Shown one piece after another: positions 8,210-18,244 of a stretch of 64,000 bases of DNA. The notes beneath the pieces are model-generated. The model made no database searches and was not told where the DNA came from. It worked only from the letters and a program-made list of their open reading frames with translations. This stretch comes from Cyanobacterium stanieri LEGE 03274 (GTDB taxonomy: Bacteria > Cyanobacteriota > Cyanobacteriia > Cyanobacteriales > Cyanobacteriaceae). A program made the translations under genes and the position numbers. The stretch's first letter is position 1; the number at the start of each line of letters is the position of its first letter. The DNA is taken from NCBI RefSeq assembly GCF_015207825.1, contig NZ_JADEWC010000018.1, positions 1 to 64,000 on the forward strand, read 5' to 3'.

Positions 8210-9793
8210 TTAATTGTCAATAATCATCACAGGAATAAGACTATTTTCCAAAACATAACGAGAAATAGAACCAACGAATATATTATCAACATTCCTTTTA
8301 CCCATGACAATTTCTGATACTCCATAATCTTGGGCAATGGTTAAAATTTGTTGTGCGGTTGAACCTTCCCTAACTAAAAATTGATGGTCAATGTCAGCTA
8401 AAACTTTACGGGTGACTAACTTTAAGGCATTTACATCGGAAGATTTATCATCGGGGATGACGTGTAAAACAATGACCTGTGCATCACTTCTTCTCGCCAT
8501 GGCGGCGGTTTTAGTTAATACTGCCTGAGTTTGGGTAGAATCATCAATGGCACTTAAAATAGTGATATTACCCTCAATGATTACCTTGGTGGCATCAACT
8601 TCCCCCCTTTGTAACAAACGAGGAGCAAAAGTGGGAATAGCCCATGCTCCTAAAGGGGCGGTAACTAAAATAGATAAAGAGGCGATCGCCAATATTTCTT
8701 CCCCACCATCAATGCCCAAACTCAAAGGAATAGCCCCCACTGCCGCTTGTACCGTAGCTTTAGCGCTATTGGCAGGAAGTAAAAATAGTTTTTCTTTACC
8801 ACTCCAATTACTTCCCCATGTCGATAAATACCAGCCTAACATCCTTCCTACCAAAGTACCAACCAAAATTATTAGTAAGCCAATTCCTAGGGTATTTCCT
8901 AAGACATTTAATTGAATATTTGCGCCTAATAATACAAATAAAAAAATCTGAGCTACCCGCCAAAGAACATCAAAACCCTGTCTTAATCTTCTTGCCAAAG
9001 GAGAAGCAAATTCAATTAAGAAAAAACCGCAACTCATTACCGCTAAATAACCTGAAAAGAAAGGATATTCATGGGAAAACAGCACTAATAAAAGAGACAA
9101 ACTAGCAGTAATTAAAGTATCATAAACACCTCCTTGAGAAACCTTTTGTTTTACTAATATCCATATTAATATTTTAGCCAATAACCAGCCAAAAAATATT
9201 CCCACAATAATTTGTGATATTAATTGTAAAAATAACCATGGTAATGCTTCAAAATTTAAAGCATTTTCCCCTGATAAAAAAGTAATTAATAAACTAAAAA
9301 TTAACAATAATAATACATCAGATAATGCACTACCCGTCAAAATAGCATCAGGAATTCCTTTTTTAACCCCCCAGCCCAAACTTTTAAGACGTAACATCCC
9401 TGGAACAATAACCGCAGGAGATTCCGCCGCCAAAATACATCCTAAGAGTAACCCTGTTAATATATCAAAGTTCAATAAATATATGCTTAAAAAAGTGATA
9501 ATTACCATCTCACAAATAGCAGGTAAAAATCCTAATTTCAGAGCAACTTGACCCTGTTTTTGTAATTTTTGACGATCTAGCCCTAAACCTGCTTTCATTA
9601 AGATAATCATTACGGCAAGAGTTCTAAAATTATCCGCTGATTTTAAGGTAGATGGGCTTAATATATCCATCCCTTGAGAACCTAACATAATTCCGATTAA
9701 AATCATACCCACAAGGGCAGGAATTTTAAACTTATCAATAATTATTCCTCCAAAAAATCCACACACCAAAATTAAGACAAAATCTACAAGCAT
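8210..9793 (-). CDS. CPA2-family cation/proton antiporter with C-terminal UspA domain
   Basis: This is an inner-membrane monovalent cation:proton antiporter (527 aa). Residues 1-~390 hold about a dozen membrane segments of the CPA2/KefB-NhaS type, including GLGLDRQKL after TM3 and the ESPAVIVPG segment that carries ion-binding residues. Residues ~400-527 are a UspA-like domain starting IEGNITILSAIDDSTQTQA and ending with the G-rich nucleotide loop VMGKRNVDNIFVGSISRYVLENS. The C-terminal Usp domain replaces the TrkA-N domain of KefB types and suggests nucleotide-dependent gating; that is inference. The start codon directly precedes a hydrophobic helix. Confidence 0.85.
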   Translation of the reverse strand: MLVDFVLILVCGFFGGIIIDKFKIPALVGMILIGIMLGSQGMDILSPSTLKSADNFRTLAVMIILMKAGLGLDRQKLQKQGQVALKLGFLPAICEMVIITFLSIYLLNFDILTGLLLGCILAAESPAVIVPGMLRLKSLGWGVKKGIPDAILTGSALSDVLLLLIFSLLITFLSGENALNFEALPWLFLQLISQIIVGIFFGWLLAKILIWILVKQKVSQGGVYDTLITASLSLLLVLFSHEYPFFSGYLAVMSCGFFLIEFASPLARRLRQGFDVLWRVAQIFLFVLLGANIQLNVLGNTLGIGLLIILVGTLVGRMLGWYLSTWGSNWSGKEKLFLLPANSAKATVQAAVGAIPLSLGIDGGEEILAIASLSILVTAPLGAWAIPTFAPRLLQRGEVDATKVIIEGNITILSAIDDSTQTQAVLTKTAAMARRSDAQVIVLHVIPDDKSSDVNALKLVTRKVLADIDHQFLVREGSTAQQILTIAQDYGVSEIVMGKRNVDNIFVGSISRYVLENSLIPVMIIDN

Positions 9794-10099
9794 TTCTTTT
9801 TTTACTATATTATTCCCTTCAAATCTATTGAAGATTATCCCAATTCTGTATTTAAATTTAGGTTTTAATTATTTTTTTATCAATATTTTTTTGAGATAAA
9901 ATTCCATTATCATGTTAGGATATAAAAGAGGTTTTAAACCGATAGATAGAGGAAAAATAGGCAAAAGCAAAATTAGTTTTAAGTAAAAACTTCTGTGGTG
10001 TTTGACGCTACAACATATTGCTACTGATTAGGTGAAGAGAGAGTAAGATCAAGTTAATCTAAAAGGATTTTTGGTGGGCAATGCCCACCTTACAAACAA
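9794..10099. other. 306-bp AT-rich gap with a possible 24-codon ORF
   Basis: There is no long ORF. A 24-codon frame with ATG at 9912 and stop at 9984-9986 encodes a basic peptide (MLGYKRGFKPIDRGKIGKSK...). It matches no small protein I know, so I do not call it a gene. The right end holds a GGTGGGCAATGCCCACC palindrome at 10072-10088. The rest probably carries the antiporter promoter, reading leftwards. Confidence 0.5.
10072..10088. repeat. Palindrome GGTGGGCAATGCCCACC
   Basis: A 7-bp stem with a 3-nt loop lies 11 bases after the SQR stop codon. No U-run follows on the minus strand, so it is more likely a dispersed repeat or a transcript-end stabiliser than a full terminator. A related stem is used in the true terminator at 54686. 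Confidence 0.5.
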
Positions 10100-11320
10100 C
10101 TATTTTAAGAGAAAACGCCAACTATCAGCCTCAAAAGGTTCTCCTTTAAGCATTCTATTCCAATAAATCCATGGTAAGGCATATCTTTTTACTAGCCACA
10201 TACTAGCCCTTTCCTTCGTAGGATCAAGGGGAAAACTAGGGGTAGGCTCTTTGGTATAATCGAATTCTGCCATGATGGTTTTACCATAACCTGTGACGAG
10301 GGGGCAACAGGCATAACCTGCGTATTTATCGATGGGTTTTTGTTGTGCCATCAATGCCAGAATATTATTTACTACCACAGGGGCTTCTTTACGAATAGCG
10401 GCGGCGGTTTTGGAGGTAGGAATGGAGGAAGCGTCTCCGAGGGCAAATATGTTGGGGTATTGGTTATGTTGACAGGTGAATTTATCTACATCTACCCATC
10501 CTCCTTCATTGCCGATCGCACTGGAGCTAATAAAATCAGGAGCTTTCATGGCAGGAGATACGTGGATCATATCATATTTAATGGTGACATTTTCACCATC
10601 ATTAACCGCAAAAACGGCTTCTTGGGTGTCGGGTTTTAACTCAATTAAATTATGACCATATTTAACCTCAATACCTTTACGTTGAACGATTTCTTCTAGG
10701 GGTTTACAATAAGCTGGTACACCAAACATTTTTCCTGTGGCATTGGCATAAATAATTTTGGTTTTATCCCTAACGCCATTTTTGGCAAAGGTTTCCTCGG
10801 CCATATACATAATCTTTTGGGGTGCGCCAGGACATTTTATCGCCCCAGCGGGGAAAGTAAAAATAGCTGTACCCCCTTTGAAGTTATTAATGGTTTCCCA
10901 AGTATAGTCAACTACCTCTTTAACATAGTTTGAGGTAACATTATTTTTACCGACGGTATCTCGAAAACCAGTGATACTATCCCATTTTATTTGTACCCCT
11001 GGGCATACCACTAAATAATCATAGTTAATAATTTGACCTGTTTTTGTGGTAACTTGGTTTTGATTGGGGTCAACATTTTCAGCAAAATCTTTGATCCAGG
11101 TTACGCCACGGGGTATTAGTTTATCTTCATGTTTAACGGTATCTTCAAATTGATATACTCCACCACCTACTAATGTCCAAGCTGGTTGATAATAATGGTT
11201 TTCTGATGGTTCAAGGATAGCAATACGAAGGTTATTATTTTTTTTCATCAACTGAGAAGCGACGGTAACTCCTGCCGCACCTCCGCCGATGATTAATATT
11301 TGAAATGATTTATTACTCAT
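10100..11320 (-). CDS. sqr: Type II sulfide:quinone oxidoreductase
   Basis: This is an FAD-dependent flavoprotein (406 aa) that oxidises sulfide and passes electrons to quinone at the membrane. The Rossmann dinucleotide motif GGGAAG is at residues 12-17. C163 in IKCPGAPQKIMYMAEE and C339 in YACCPLVTGYGK match the two redox cysteines of the eukaryotic-type (type II) SQR branch; an extra cysteine, C338, sits beside C339. The GDASS segment near residue 295 is the second FAD-binding motif. The C-terminus lacks a classic membrane span but ends with an amphipathic segment (WLVKRYALPWIYWNRML). The gene stands alone and no ArsR-like regulator is next to it. A persulfide or glutathione-linked role is also possible. 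Confidence 0.85.
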   Translation of the reverse strand: MSNKSFQILIIGGGAAGVTVASQLMKKNNNLRIAILEPSENHYYQPAWTLVGGGVYQFEDTVKHEDKLIPRGVTWIKDFAENVDPNQNQVTTKTGQIINYDYLVVCPGVQIKWDSITGFRDTVGKNNVTSNYVKEVVDYTWETINNFKGGTAIFTFPAGAIKCPGAPQKIMYMAEETFAKNGVRDKTKIIYANATGKMFGVPAYCKPLEEIVQRKGIEVKYGHNLIELKPDTQEAVFAVNDGENVTIKYDMIHVSPAMKAPDFISSSAIGNEGGWVDVDKFTCQHNQYPNIFALGDASSIPTSKTAAAIRKEAPVVVNNILALMAQQKPIDKYAGYACCPLVTGYGKTIMAEFDYTKEPTPSFPLDPTKERASMWLVKRYALPWIYWNRMLKGEPFEADSWRFLLK

Positions 11321-11422
11321 AAAAAATAAAAAGGTTATTAGGGCAACTTTGCTAAGTCATATATAGTTTAAAAGGTTCTTTTGTGAAGATGTTTATTTCT
11401 TTATATTTCTTTGGGAATTTAA

Positions 11423-12073
11423 TTATTTTTTTCTTTCGTCTAGTTTTTTATATACTTCCCTGATGTCAACGTTATGATGGGCTAGGGCTACGAGGGTATG
11501 ATATAACAAGTCACTCACTTCCCCTGCGATTTCGGTGGGGTTGTCGTCTTTAAATGCCATAACGACTTCGGCGGTTTCTTCCCCGATTTTTTTGAGAATT
11601 TTATTATCTCCCCCTTGGAATAGGCTACAGGTGTATGATTTCTCGGTTGGATTATTTTTGCGATCGCAAATTACTTTATATAATTCCGTTAGGGTATCGG
11701 CAGGGGGAGCAGATTTGCTATGATCTATTTGGTGGAAACAACTTCTTTCCCCTGTATGACAGGCAATGTCCCCTATTTGTTCGATGGTGAGTAGTAAAGC
11801 GTCACTGTCACAATCATAACGAATGGCTTTTACTTTTTGAATATGTCCTGAGGTGGCCCCTTTGTGCCATAATTCTTGACGGGAGCGACTCCAATACCAT
11901 GCTTCTCCTGTATCGAGGGTTTTTTGGAGGGATTCTTTGTTCATCCATGCCATCATTAATACTGTACCATCTAAGTGATCCTGTGCGATCGCAGCTACTA
12001 ATCCTTTTTCGTTGTAGGCAATGTCATCAAGGGGGATTGATTGTTTTAAGGGCATAGATAGGTTTGTGGTCAT
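11423..12073 (-). CDS. hisIE: Bifunctional phosphoribosyl-AMP cyclohydrolase / phosphoribosyl-ATP pyrophosphatase
   Basis: This 216-aa fusion carries out steps 2 and 3 of histidine biosynthesis. The HisI part (about 1-120) shows [24 protein letters not shown], the metal-binding CDSDALLL region and HTGERSCF. The HisE part (about 125-216) shows the MazG-like helices [24 protein letters not shown] and [11 protein letters not shown]. It is complete. It is not in a his operon here, as usual for cyanobacteria, where his genes are scattered. Confidence 0.95.
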   Translation of the reverse strand: MTTNLSMPLKQSIPLDDIAYNEKGLVAAIAQDHLDGTVLMMAWMNKESLQKTLDTGEAWYWSRSRQELWHKGATSGHIQKVKAIRYDCDSDALLLTIEQIGDIACHTGERSCFHQIDHSKSAPPADTLTELYKVICDRKNNPTEKSYTCSLFQGGDNKILKKIGEETAEVVMAFKDDNPTEIAGEVSDLLYHTLVALAHHNVDIREVYKKLDERKK

Positions 12074-12193
12074 GGGATTTCAAATAATAGCAATTAATTT
12101 ATTATAACAGAAAATAGGCTCCTATTTTGTTTGACAAAAAACATTGAATTATTGTTCAGCTTTTACGAAAGAGAAAATATATTTTATGATTAA

Positions 12194-13675
12194 TTAATCT
12201 GAAGATTCTTTTTTCTTAATTAGAGAATTATAAGTTTTTATATCTACTAAATAAGGAATTTTTTGATTTTTTTGATTATTATACTCTGTGTATTCTCCTA
12301 AAAGTTTACCTTCATTTTCTCTAATAAAAAATAGAGCATCTCGATTATATTTTGCTTGAATAAAATTAGGATTCATACTTAATATTTTGTCGTAAAGGGC
12401 GATCGCCTTTTGTATATAACCTAAATCAGCCTGTAAAATAGCCAAATTAAAATAAGACTTTTCATAATCAGGTTTTAACCTTAAAGAATTTTTATAAGAA
12501 GCAATACATTCAGAATGATTACCTAACATTTGATGAATATAACCAAGATTATAATGAGCTTGATATAAATTAGGATTAAATTTTAAAGCCTCGACATAAT
12601 CATCCATCGCATCCTCATAATCCTTTAACTTAAGATAAACAAAAGCTCGATTATAATAAGCTAAAAAAAAGCTAGGATTAATAGTTATACAAATACGATA
12701 ATCATCTAATGCTCCCAAAAAATTACCTAATTTTGTTTTAATTAAAGCTCGTTTATAATAACCCAAAAAGCTAACAGGATTAATCCTAACTTCCTGCTCA
12801 TAATCTTCTAACGCCGACTCATACTCTTGAAAATAAGTGTAAGCAAATCCACGCCAATGATAAGCTAACAGATGGTTAGAATCAAGTTTTATCACCGCCG
12901 AAAAATCATCAATAGCCCGACGATAATGCCCTTGTTTCCAGAGTGCTACCCCCCGCAAAAAATATAAATGGGCATTAGCTTCTCCAATATTTAAAGCCTG
13001 ATTATAAGCATGAATAGCTAAATCGAATTCACCTTTTTTATCATGAAAAGTTCCTAAGCGAGTAAATTTATTAATTTGATGATTTCTAGCCCATCGTAAA
13101 TATCCTTTTAAACCACCACCATAGAATAAATCAGAGATGGTAATGTAATCTTTTGTGATATATTTTTTTATATATTCTTGAGGTAAAAAACCAGCTAAAA
13201 TAAGAGGGTAATCTTGTATATCATCTTGTAAACTATAAATAGAAATAAAAAAAATAATTAGTTCATATTTATCTATATCTTCTTGATTTAAAAACCAATA
13301 AATCTCATCAGATTTTAAAGTAGTCTGCACTAAAATATTAAAGTTATTATTTCCCTTGATGATAAAGTTATGATTAAGGTTTTGTAGATGATTCGTAGCT
13401 TTTTCTAAACTTACTAAGTCTTGATACCGTTGTTGTAAAAATTGTTCTCCTAGTCTATGGAGAAAATATTTAGATAATAACTGTTGATAATTCGGATTAT
13501 TTTTTTTATCCCTCAATAAAGGCTTTAAATGATTAATAATTGCCTGAACATGAGAACTTTTAATGGTATCTATTTCCGAATAACAATTTTCCGATTGACA
13601 AGAGCAAAGGGCATCTATTTTTAAGCGATGACAGAAATCTTTTTGTTGTTCTTGTAGAATAAAATTTTTATCCAT
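12194..13675 (-). CDS. TPR-repeat protein
   Basis: This 493-aa protein has a ~190-residue N-terminal region rich in Asn, Leu and Phe that I do not recognise, followed by about eight consecutive tetratricopeptide repeats (residues ~205-455, e.g. AYNQALNIGEANAHLYFLRG, AIDDFSAVIKLDSNHLLAY). The tail is lysine-rich. There is no signal peptide or membrane segment. TPR arrays mediate protein-protein contacts, and no partner is evident. Its start is separated by 241 bp from the divergently transcribed Ser/Thr kinase gene; a shared signalling role is possible but unproven. Confidence 0.8.
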   Translation of the reverse strand: MDKNFILQEQQKDFCHRLKIDALCSCQSENCYSEIDTIKSSHVQAIINHLKPLLRDKKNNPNYQQLLSKYFLHRLGEQFLQQRYQDLVSLEKATNHLQNLNHNFIIKGNNNFNILVQTTLKSDEIYWFLNQEDIDKYELIIFFISIYSLQDDIQDYPLILAGFLPQEYIKKYITKDYITISDLFYGGGLKGYLRWARNHQINKFTRLGTFHDKKGEFDLAIHAYNQALNIGEANAHLYFLRGVALWKQGHYRRAIDDFSAVIKLDSNHLLAYHWRGFAYTYFQEYESALEDYEQEVRINPVSFLGYYKRALIKTKLGNFLGALDDYRICITINPSFFLAYYNRAFVYLKLKDYEDAMDDYVEALKFNPNLYQAHYNLGYIHQMLGNHSECIASYKNSLRLKPDYEKSYFNLAILQADLGYIQKAIALYDKILSMNPNFIQAKYNRDALFFIRENEGKLLGEYTEYNNQKNQKIPYLVDIKTYNSLIKKKESSD

Positions 13676-13916
13676 TTTCTATCACCATAAATCCATTGAT
13701 TAAGTGTTAATGATTAGCCAATATTTTAAAAAATGATTATACATAATATGATAATTATCAAAATATAATCCTTAAAATTACAACCACAATTACCCAGACA
13801 AATATTATGTAACTACAGTTTAAAGATTGATGTCTTTTTTGTCCATGGATCATTACATTGCTAAAATCTAACTATAATAAAAAGTGGAATTACTCCTATA
13901 AAATCTATTTTATTCC

Positions 13917-15437
13917 ATGAATATCACCTGTACCCGCCCCTATTGTCAACATCCAATAAATAGTTTTAAAGAGTTAAAAGACACCTCCATACTAAAGACG
14001 GTACAACAAAAATACTGCATAAGTTGCGGTATGCCTTTAATTTTGGCAGGAAGATATTTACCGAAAAAACTATTGGGAAAAGGAGGATTTGGGGCGGCAT
14101 ATTTAGCGGTGGATAGATATAGCCCTACCATGAGAAAATGTGTGGTTAAGCAGTTTCAGCCCGAAGGAAATATGGGGGAAGCAGAATTGGCGGTGGCGTT
14201 GGAGTTGTTTGAGAGAGAAGCGTTAGTATTAGATGATTTAGGTAATCGTCATCCTCAAATTCCTGATTTATTTGCCTATTTTCCGTTACTGGTACCTGGC
14301 ACAATAAATGGTAGAAAGCAGGGGGAAGAGCAATATTTTTATTTGGTGCAAGAATATATTGACGGACAAGATTTAGAGCAGGAATTGTTACAAAAAGGGG
14401 CTTTTTCTGAACAAGAGGTAACGGATATTTTAAGGGAAGTTCTTAATATTTTAACTTTTGTCCATGAAAATGGTTCAATTCATCGGGATATAAAGCCTTC
14501 TAATATTATGCGTAATCGTGAGGGGGTGTTTTATTTGCTCGACTTTGGGGCGGTAAAAATGGCGACGAATCACACTCCTAATCCTCAGTTAAAGTCCACG
14601 GGTATTTATTCTATGGGTTTTGCACCTCCTGAGCAAATGGCGGGGGCGCAAGTTTTTCCTTCTACTGATTTATATGCCTTGGCTGTTACTTGTGTAAATC
14701 TTTTGACGGCTCAGCCGACTACGGATTTATATGATGCTTATAGTAATACATGGCAATGGCGCAAGTATGTTACAGTGGGCGATCGCCTCGGGTTAACCTT
14801 AGAAAAAATGTTGCAACATAATCCAGCGAAAAGGTTTCAGAGTGCTAGGGATGCTCTAAAAATTATTGACCCTCCCCAACTCAGGGGGGCAAATGCTCCT
14901 TCTGTTACCCCTCAACCTGCCATTAAAGCCCCTATATCCAGAAATACAACTCCCCCCCTGTCTGATCCTGAACCTATGAAAATCGAGCCGATAAACCCGA
15001 CACAGGAAGGAATTAAACCTGTGGAAAAACCATCAAAACCTGTAAAGGAGAAAAAAAATAGAGCCCCTTTACCTGTAGCCTCCATACTCACTGGAGTAAG
15101 TTTTTGGGCTTTTGAAGGGGTATTAGGGGCGATCGCCATTACTAGCGCCCTAAGCACTTTTTCCATGGGCATACAAATGGGAGTGTTAGGAGGAATCATG
15201 GGTTTACTAATTTTAATTCTTTGGAAAAAAGTAATAGAGAAATGGGATTTATTACTGGTTGGAGGTGCTACCATGGCCCTTGTTTATTTTCTTCCCCTAC
15301 TTCATAACTCTTTATTTACCATTTTCGATTTACCCTTATTAGCCGTCTTGATTGCCCCCCCTGTGGTGGCCTTAGTTACCTTATTTATCGCCAGTATTTT
15401 TCTACTAATATTATCTTTTTTAAGAAATCTTTTCTAA
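13917..15437 (+). CDS. Membrane-anchored Ser/Thr protein kinase with N-terminal zinc ribbon
   Basis: This is a Hanks-type kinase (506 aa). C5, C10, C34 and C37 form a short four-cysteine knuckle before the kinase domain, an arrangement found in many cyanobacterial kinases. The kinase core is intact: GKGGFGAAY glycine loop, K78 in CVVKQF, HRD aspartate D191 and DFG aspartate D209, then a GFAPPEQM activation-loop end. After a proline-rich linker (about 322-382) come four hydrophobic segments (about 385-506), so the kinase domain faces the cytoplasm and the tail is in the membrane. It converges with the AlkB-like gene, with 6 bp between stop codons. Confidence 0.9.
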   Translation: MNITCTRPYCQHPINSFKELKDTSILKTVQQKYCISCGMPLILAGRYLPKKLLGKGGFGAAYLAVDRYSPTMRKCVVKQFQPEGNMGEAELAVALELFEREALVLDDLGNRHPQIPDLFAYFPLLVPGTINGRKQGEEQYFYLVQEYIDGQDLEQELLQKGAFSEQEVTDILREVLNILTFVHENGSIHRDIKPSNIMRNREGVFYLLDFGAVKMATNHTPNPQLKSTGIYSMGFAPPEQMAGAQVFPSTDLYALAVTCVNLLTAQPTTDLYDAYSNTWQWRKYVTVGDRLGLTLEKMLQHNPAKRFQSARDALKIIDPPQLRGANAPSVTPQPAIKAPISRNTTPPLSDPEPMKIEPINPTQEGIKPVEKPSKPVKEKKNRAPLPVASILTGVSFWAFEGVLGAIAITSALSTFSMGIQMGVLGGIMGLLILILWKKVIEKWDLLLVGGATMALVYFLPLLHNSLFTIFDLPLLAVLIAPPVVALVTLFIASIFLLILSFLRNLF

Positions 15438-15443
15438 CCGAAA

Positions 15444-16040
15444 TTACCCATTAATTGATGATTTAATGAATCGGAAAGTAAGGTTAATTCGAGGCTCAAC
15501 AACTTTACTCGTCTTAGGAATTTGATGTAACCAATAATGTTGAGTTTCTCCCCCCATTACTAACAAACTACCATGGGAAAGGGAAATCTCTGACTTAAGA
15601 GAATTTTTCTTATCCCTAGCCTTCAACATAAAACGCCTTTGCCCTCCTAAACTCACTGAAGCAATGAGCGGGTTTTTCCCTAATTCTGGCTCATTATCGC
15701 TATGCCATCCCATGCTATCTTTACCGTGGCGATAATAGTTCAGTAAAACACTATTAAATTTAACTTGCACAAAAGATTCTACCTTATTTTTAATCTCCTC
15801 TAAACAATTAATCCAACCATGGGGATACATGGTGATATTAGAATAAGTGTAAGTTAAACCTTCATCCGCATACCAAGCCGTTAGGCGAGGCTGTAAATGG
15901 GTTTTGCCAAACAAAGTAATATAATCTTGTCTCCACTCAATTTCTCCATGCAACAGGATAAATAACTTATCACTGGTGACGGAATCAAAAAAATCTGGAT
16001 AGTAATATATCTGGCTGTGGGGTAGCTCTATTTTTCCCAT
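15444..16040 (-). CDS. AlkB-like 2-oxoglutarate/Fe(II) dioxygenase
   Basis: This is an AlkB-family oxygenase (198 aa) of the kind that demethylates alkylated DNA or RNA bases. The iron ligands H113 and D115 (GWHSDNEPEL) and H172 (LHQIP) are present, as are R184 and R190, which bind 2-oxoglutarate (RINLTFR). The NYYRHGKDSMGWHSD segment closely follows the ALKBH2/3-like branch found in many bacteria. Whether DNA, tRNA or a protein is the substrate is unknown. It lies 59 bp downstream of queF on the same strand. Confidence 0.88.
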   Translation of the reverse strand: MGKIELPHSQIYYYPDFFDSVTSDKLFILLHGEIEWRQDYITLFGKTHLQPRLTAWYADEGLTYTYSNITMYPHGWINCLEEIKNKVESFVQVKFNSVLLNYYRHGKDSMGWHSDNEPELGKNPLIASVSLGGQRRFMLKARDKKNSLKSEISLSHGSLLVMGGETQHYWLHQIPKTSKVVEPRINLTFRFIKSSING

Positions 16041-16099
16041 CCTATGTAATTAAGATTAAGATTTGACATAACACCTAACACCCAATACCTAAAACCTAA

Positions 16100-16495
16100 T
16101 TATTGCTCATTCTTGCGGTGTTCGACTTCAATAACCGTATGTACATTACCCCGAGGATAAAAATCACCCTTCACCGAAATATAAAGAGGATCACAGGCTT
16201 CCACAAAGTCATCTAAAATCTGATTAATAGATTCTTCATGGGATATGTAGCGATCGCGATAATTATTAATATAAAGTTTGATCGCTTTTAACTCTACTAC
16301 CTTTTGATCAGGAGAATAATTAATATAAATAGTCGCAAAATCAGGATAACCCGAAAAAGGACATTTGCAAGTAAACTCAGGTAACGTCACACTAACATTA
16401 TAAACCCTGCCAGGGCGAGGATTGGGGAAGGTGATTAAAGAACCCTCTGCGATCGCCCTTTCCCCGTACATCATTTCTTTCTTTTCTTCAGCCAT
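16100..16495 (-). CDS. queF: NADPH-dependent preQ0 reductase QueF
   Basis: QueF reduces 7-cyano-7-deazaguanine (preQ0) to preQ1 in queuosine tRNA modification. With the start at 16495 (MAEEKKEMMYGER) the protein is 131 aa, a typical single-domain type. A longer form starting at 16519 adds eight residues that do not fit the family. The nucleophilic cysteine C45 is in KCPFSGYPDF, and the NADPH and substrate region FVEACDPLYISVKGDF is present, along with the C-terminal RGNVHTVIEVEHR. No other queuosine gene is nearby. Confidence 0.92.
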   Translation of the reverse strand: MAEEKKEMMYGERAIAEGSLITFPNPRPGRVYNVSVTLPEFTCKCPFSGYPDFATIYINYSPDQKVVELKAIKLYINNYRDRYISHEESINQILDDFVEACDPLYISVKGDFYPRGNVHTVIEVEHRKNEQ

Positions 16496-16601
16496 AACCT
16501 TAACCCAATAAAACAACAATAATAATCATAATCAAAAAGATGCCCCTCCCCCTAAAATAAAAAGGGTTTGGGGTCAAAAAAAGAGTAACAGATTAAATAA
16601 A

Positions 16602-17981
16602 TTACTCTGCGGCTACCTCAGCAGTTTCCGCCTCAGCTTCTTCCTTCTCCTCAGTTTTCAAAGTACCCTCAGGCACTAATTCAACTTCATTTTTTTCCTG
16701 TAAGAAACTCAAAACCTTATCAGACAAAAGATCATTCTTAACAAACTTTTGTAACTTGTTTTGGTCAATCTCGCTAGAATTTAAATCCTTAGTTACCTCA
16801 GCGATTTTTTCATTAACTTCCTCATCCGTTAAAGTGATAGATTCTTGCTCAGCAATTTTTTCAACGATGAGATTAGTATGTAAATTTTTACTAGCTTCAG
16901 GACGGGCAGTTTCACGCATTCTACCCACCATTTCCCTAGTAAAGAATTGATTAAGATCAACCCCCATACGCTGAATTTCATTAGCAGTTTGCATTAAGAG
17001 GTTTTGAACTTCTTCTTCCATCATGGTTTCAGGTATTTCGATGGTAGTATGTTTTAAAAGCTCATCTACTAAAGCCTGTTGAATATTGACCTTAGTATCA
17101 TTTTCCGCCTTCTCCTGATACTGCTTTTCTAAGGATTCCCTTAACTCGGTAACGGTTTCAAACTCGCTAACCTCCTTCACAAACTCATCATCAACCTCCG
17201 GTAATTCCTTCTCTTTCAAATCCTTGAGGGTAATAGAGAAAATCACAGGTTGACTAGCCAAATCCTTCTGAGGATAATCTTCAGGGAAAGTTAAATCAAG
17301 GGTTTTACTCTCATCAATATTCATTCCCACAATACCTTCTACAAATCCGGGAATAAATTTACCTTCTGCTAATTCTACTTGAAATTCTTCAGCCTTAGTA
17401 CCCTCAATTAATTCTCCTTCTTCCCCTTCATTTTCAGCGGGTTTACGACCTTGAAAATCAACAATGGCAGTATCTCCCATTTGAGCCGTTCTACCTTCTA
17501 CAGGTACAAGGGTAGCTAAACGCTGTCTTTGTTCTTCAATAAGTTTATCTACCGCTTCAGGATCATATTTAATTTCTTCTGCCTGAACTTTTAAGCCTTG
17601 ATATTGCCCTAAAGTAACCTCGGGGGGAACATCAACCGCCGCCTTAAATACTACGGCATTACCTGGCTGATAGTCTTTGACTAAATCTTCAAACTCAGAG
17701 CGCAAGGAATAATTACCCAAAGAATTGATCGATTCTTGTTCGATAGCCAATTTTAGACTATCCTGAATTAACTCCTCCAATACCGCCGCTTTAATTCTGT
17801 CATGTCCTAAACGTTGTAATAAAATAGGACGGGGAACTTTACCTTGACGAAAACCGGGGATATTGGTGGTTCTGGCAATTTGTGTAATTACTTTTTCATA
17901 GGTTTTTTTAGAAGTTTCTGCTGGAATTTCGATTTCTAAACCGATTTGACTAGCAGGAAGTTTTTCCTGAGTAATTTTCAT
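16602..17981 (-). CDS. tig: Trigger factor
   Basis: This is a ribosome-associated peptidyl-prolyl isomerase and chaperone (459 aa). The N-terminal ribosome-binding domain carries the signature region GFRQGKVPRPIL (residues ~41-52). The FKBP-like PPIase domain (about 160-250) includes GDTAIVDFQG and FVEGIVGM. The C-terminal chaperone arms (about 250-440) are followed by a Glu/Ala-rich acidic tail common in cyanobacteria. clpP2 and clpX, often downstream of tig in cyanobacteria, are not here; queF lies downstream instead. Confidence 0.95.
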   Translation of the reverse strand: MKITQEKLPASQIGLEIEIPAETSKKTYEKVITQIARTTNIPGFRQGKVPRPILLQRLGHDRIKAAVLEELIQDSLKLAIEQESINSLGNYSLRSEFEDLVKDYQPGNAVVFKAAVDVPPEVTLGQYQGLKVQAEEIKYDPEAVDKLIEEQRQRLATLVPVEGRTAQMGDTAIVDFQGRKPAENEGEEGELIEGTKAEEFQVELAEGKFIPGFVEGIVGMNIDESKTLDLTFPEDYPQKDLASQPVIFSITLKDLKEKELPEVDDEFVKEVSEFETVTELRESLEKQYQEKAENDTKVNIQQALVDELLKHTTIEIPETMMEEEVQNLLMQTANEIQRMGVDLNQFFTREMVGRMRETARPEASKNLHTNLIVEKIAEQESITLTDEEVNEKIAEVTKDLNSSEIDQNKLQKFVKNDLLSDKVLSFLQEKNEVELVPEGTLKTEEKEEAEAETAEVAAE

Positions 17982-18244
17982 AAAAATTAATGTTGTTGTT
18001 CTTTATAGATTCGCTCTAACAATAATAAGTATATTCGGTTACTATGTGCAACTTGTACTCAACCTTACAACTCTATCACATTTAATTGATTTCTTTAGCT
18101 ATCAAAAAAGTAATAACAATTCTTGGGCGCAGGGATAAATCTCAGGTGTGAGCTATACTAGAAGTTGACATCTAAATTTTGCCTAAGGACAAATAATAGT
18201 TTTCTTATCCTGCAATCATTTAAGACTCATCTAGCTAGTAAAGT

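Noticed and set aside
9912-9986. 24-codon ORF MLGYKRGFKP... in the gap after the antiporter
   Set aside because: No clear ribosome-binding site, no homology I can recognise and the region is AT-rich; it is more likely chance.
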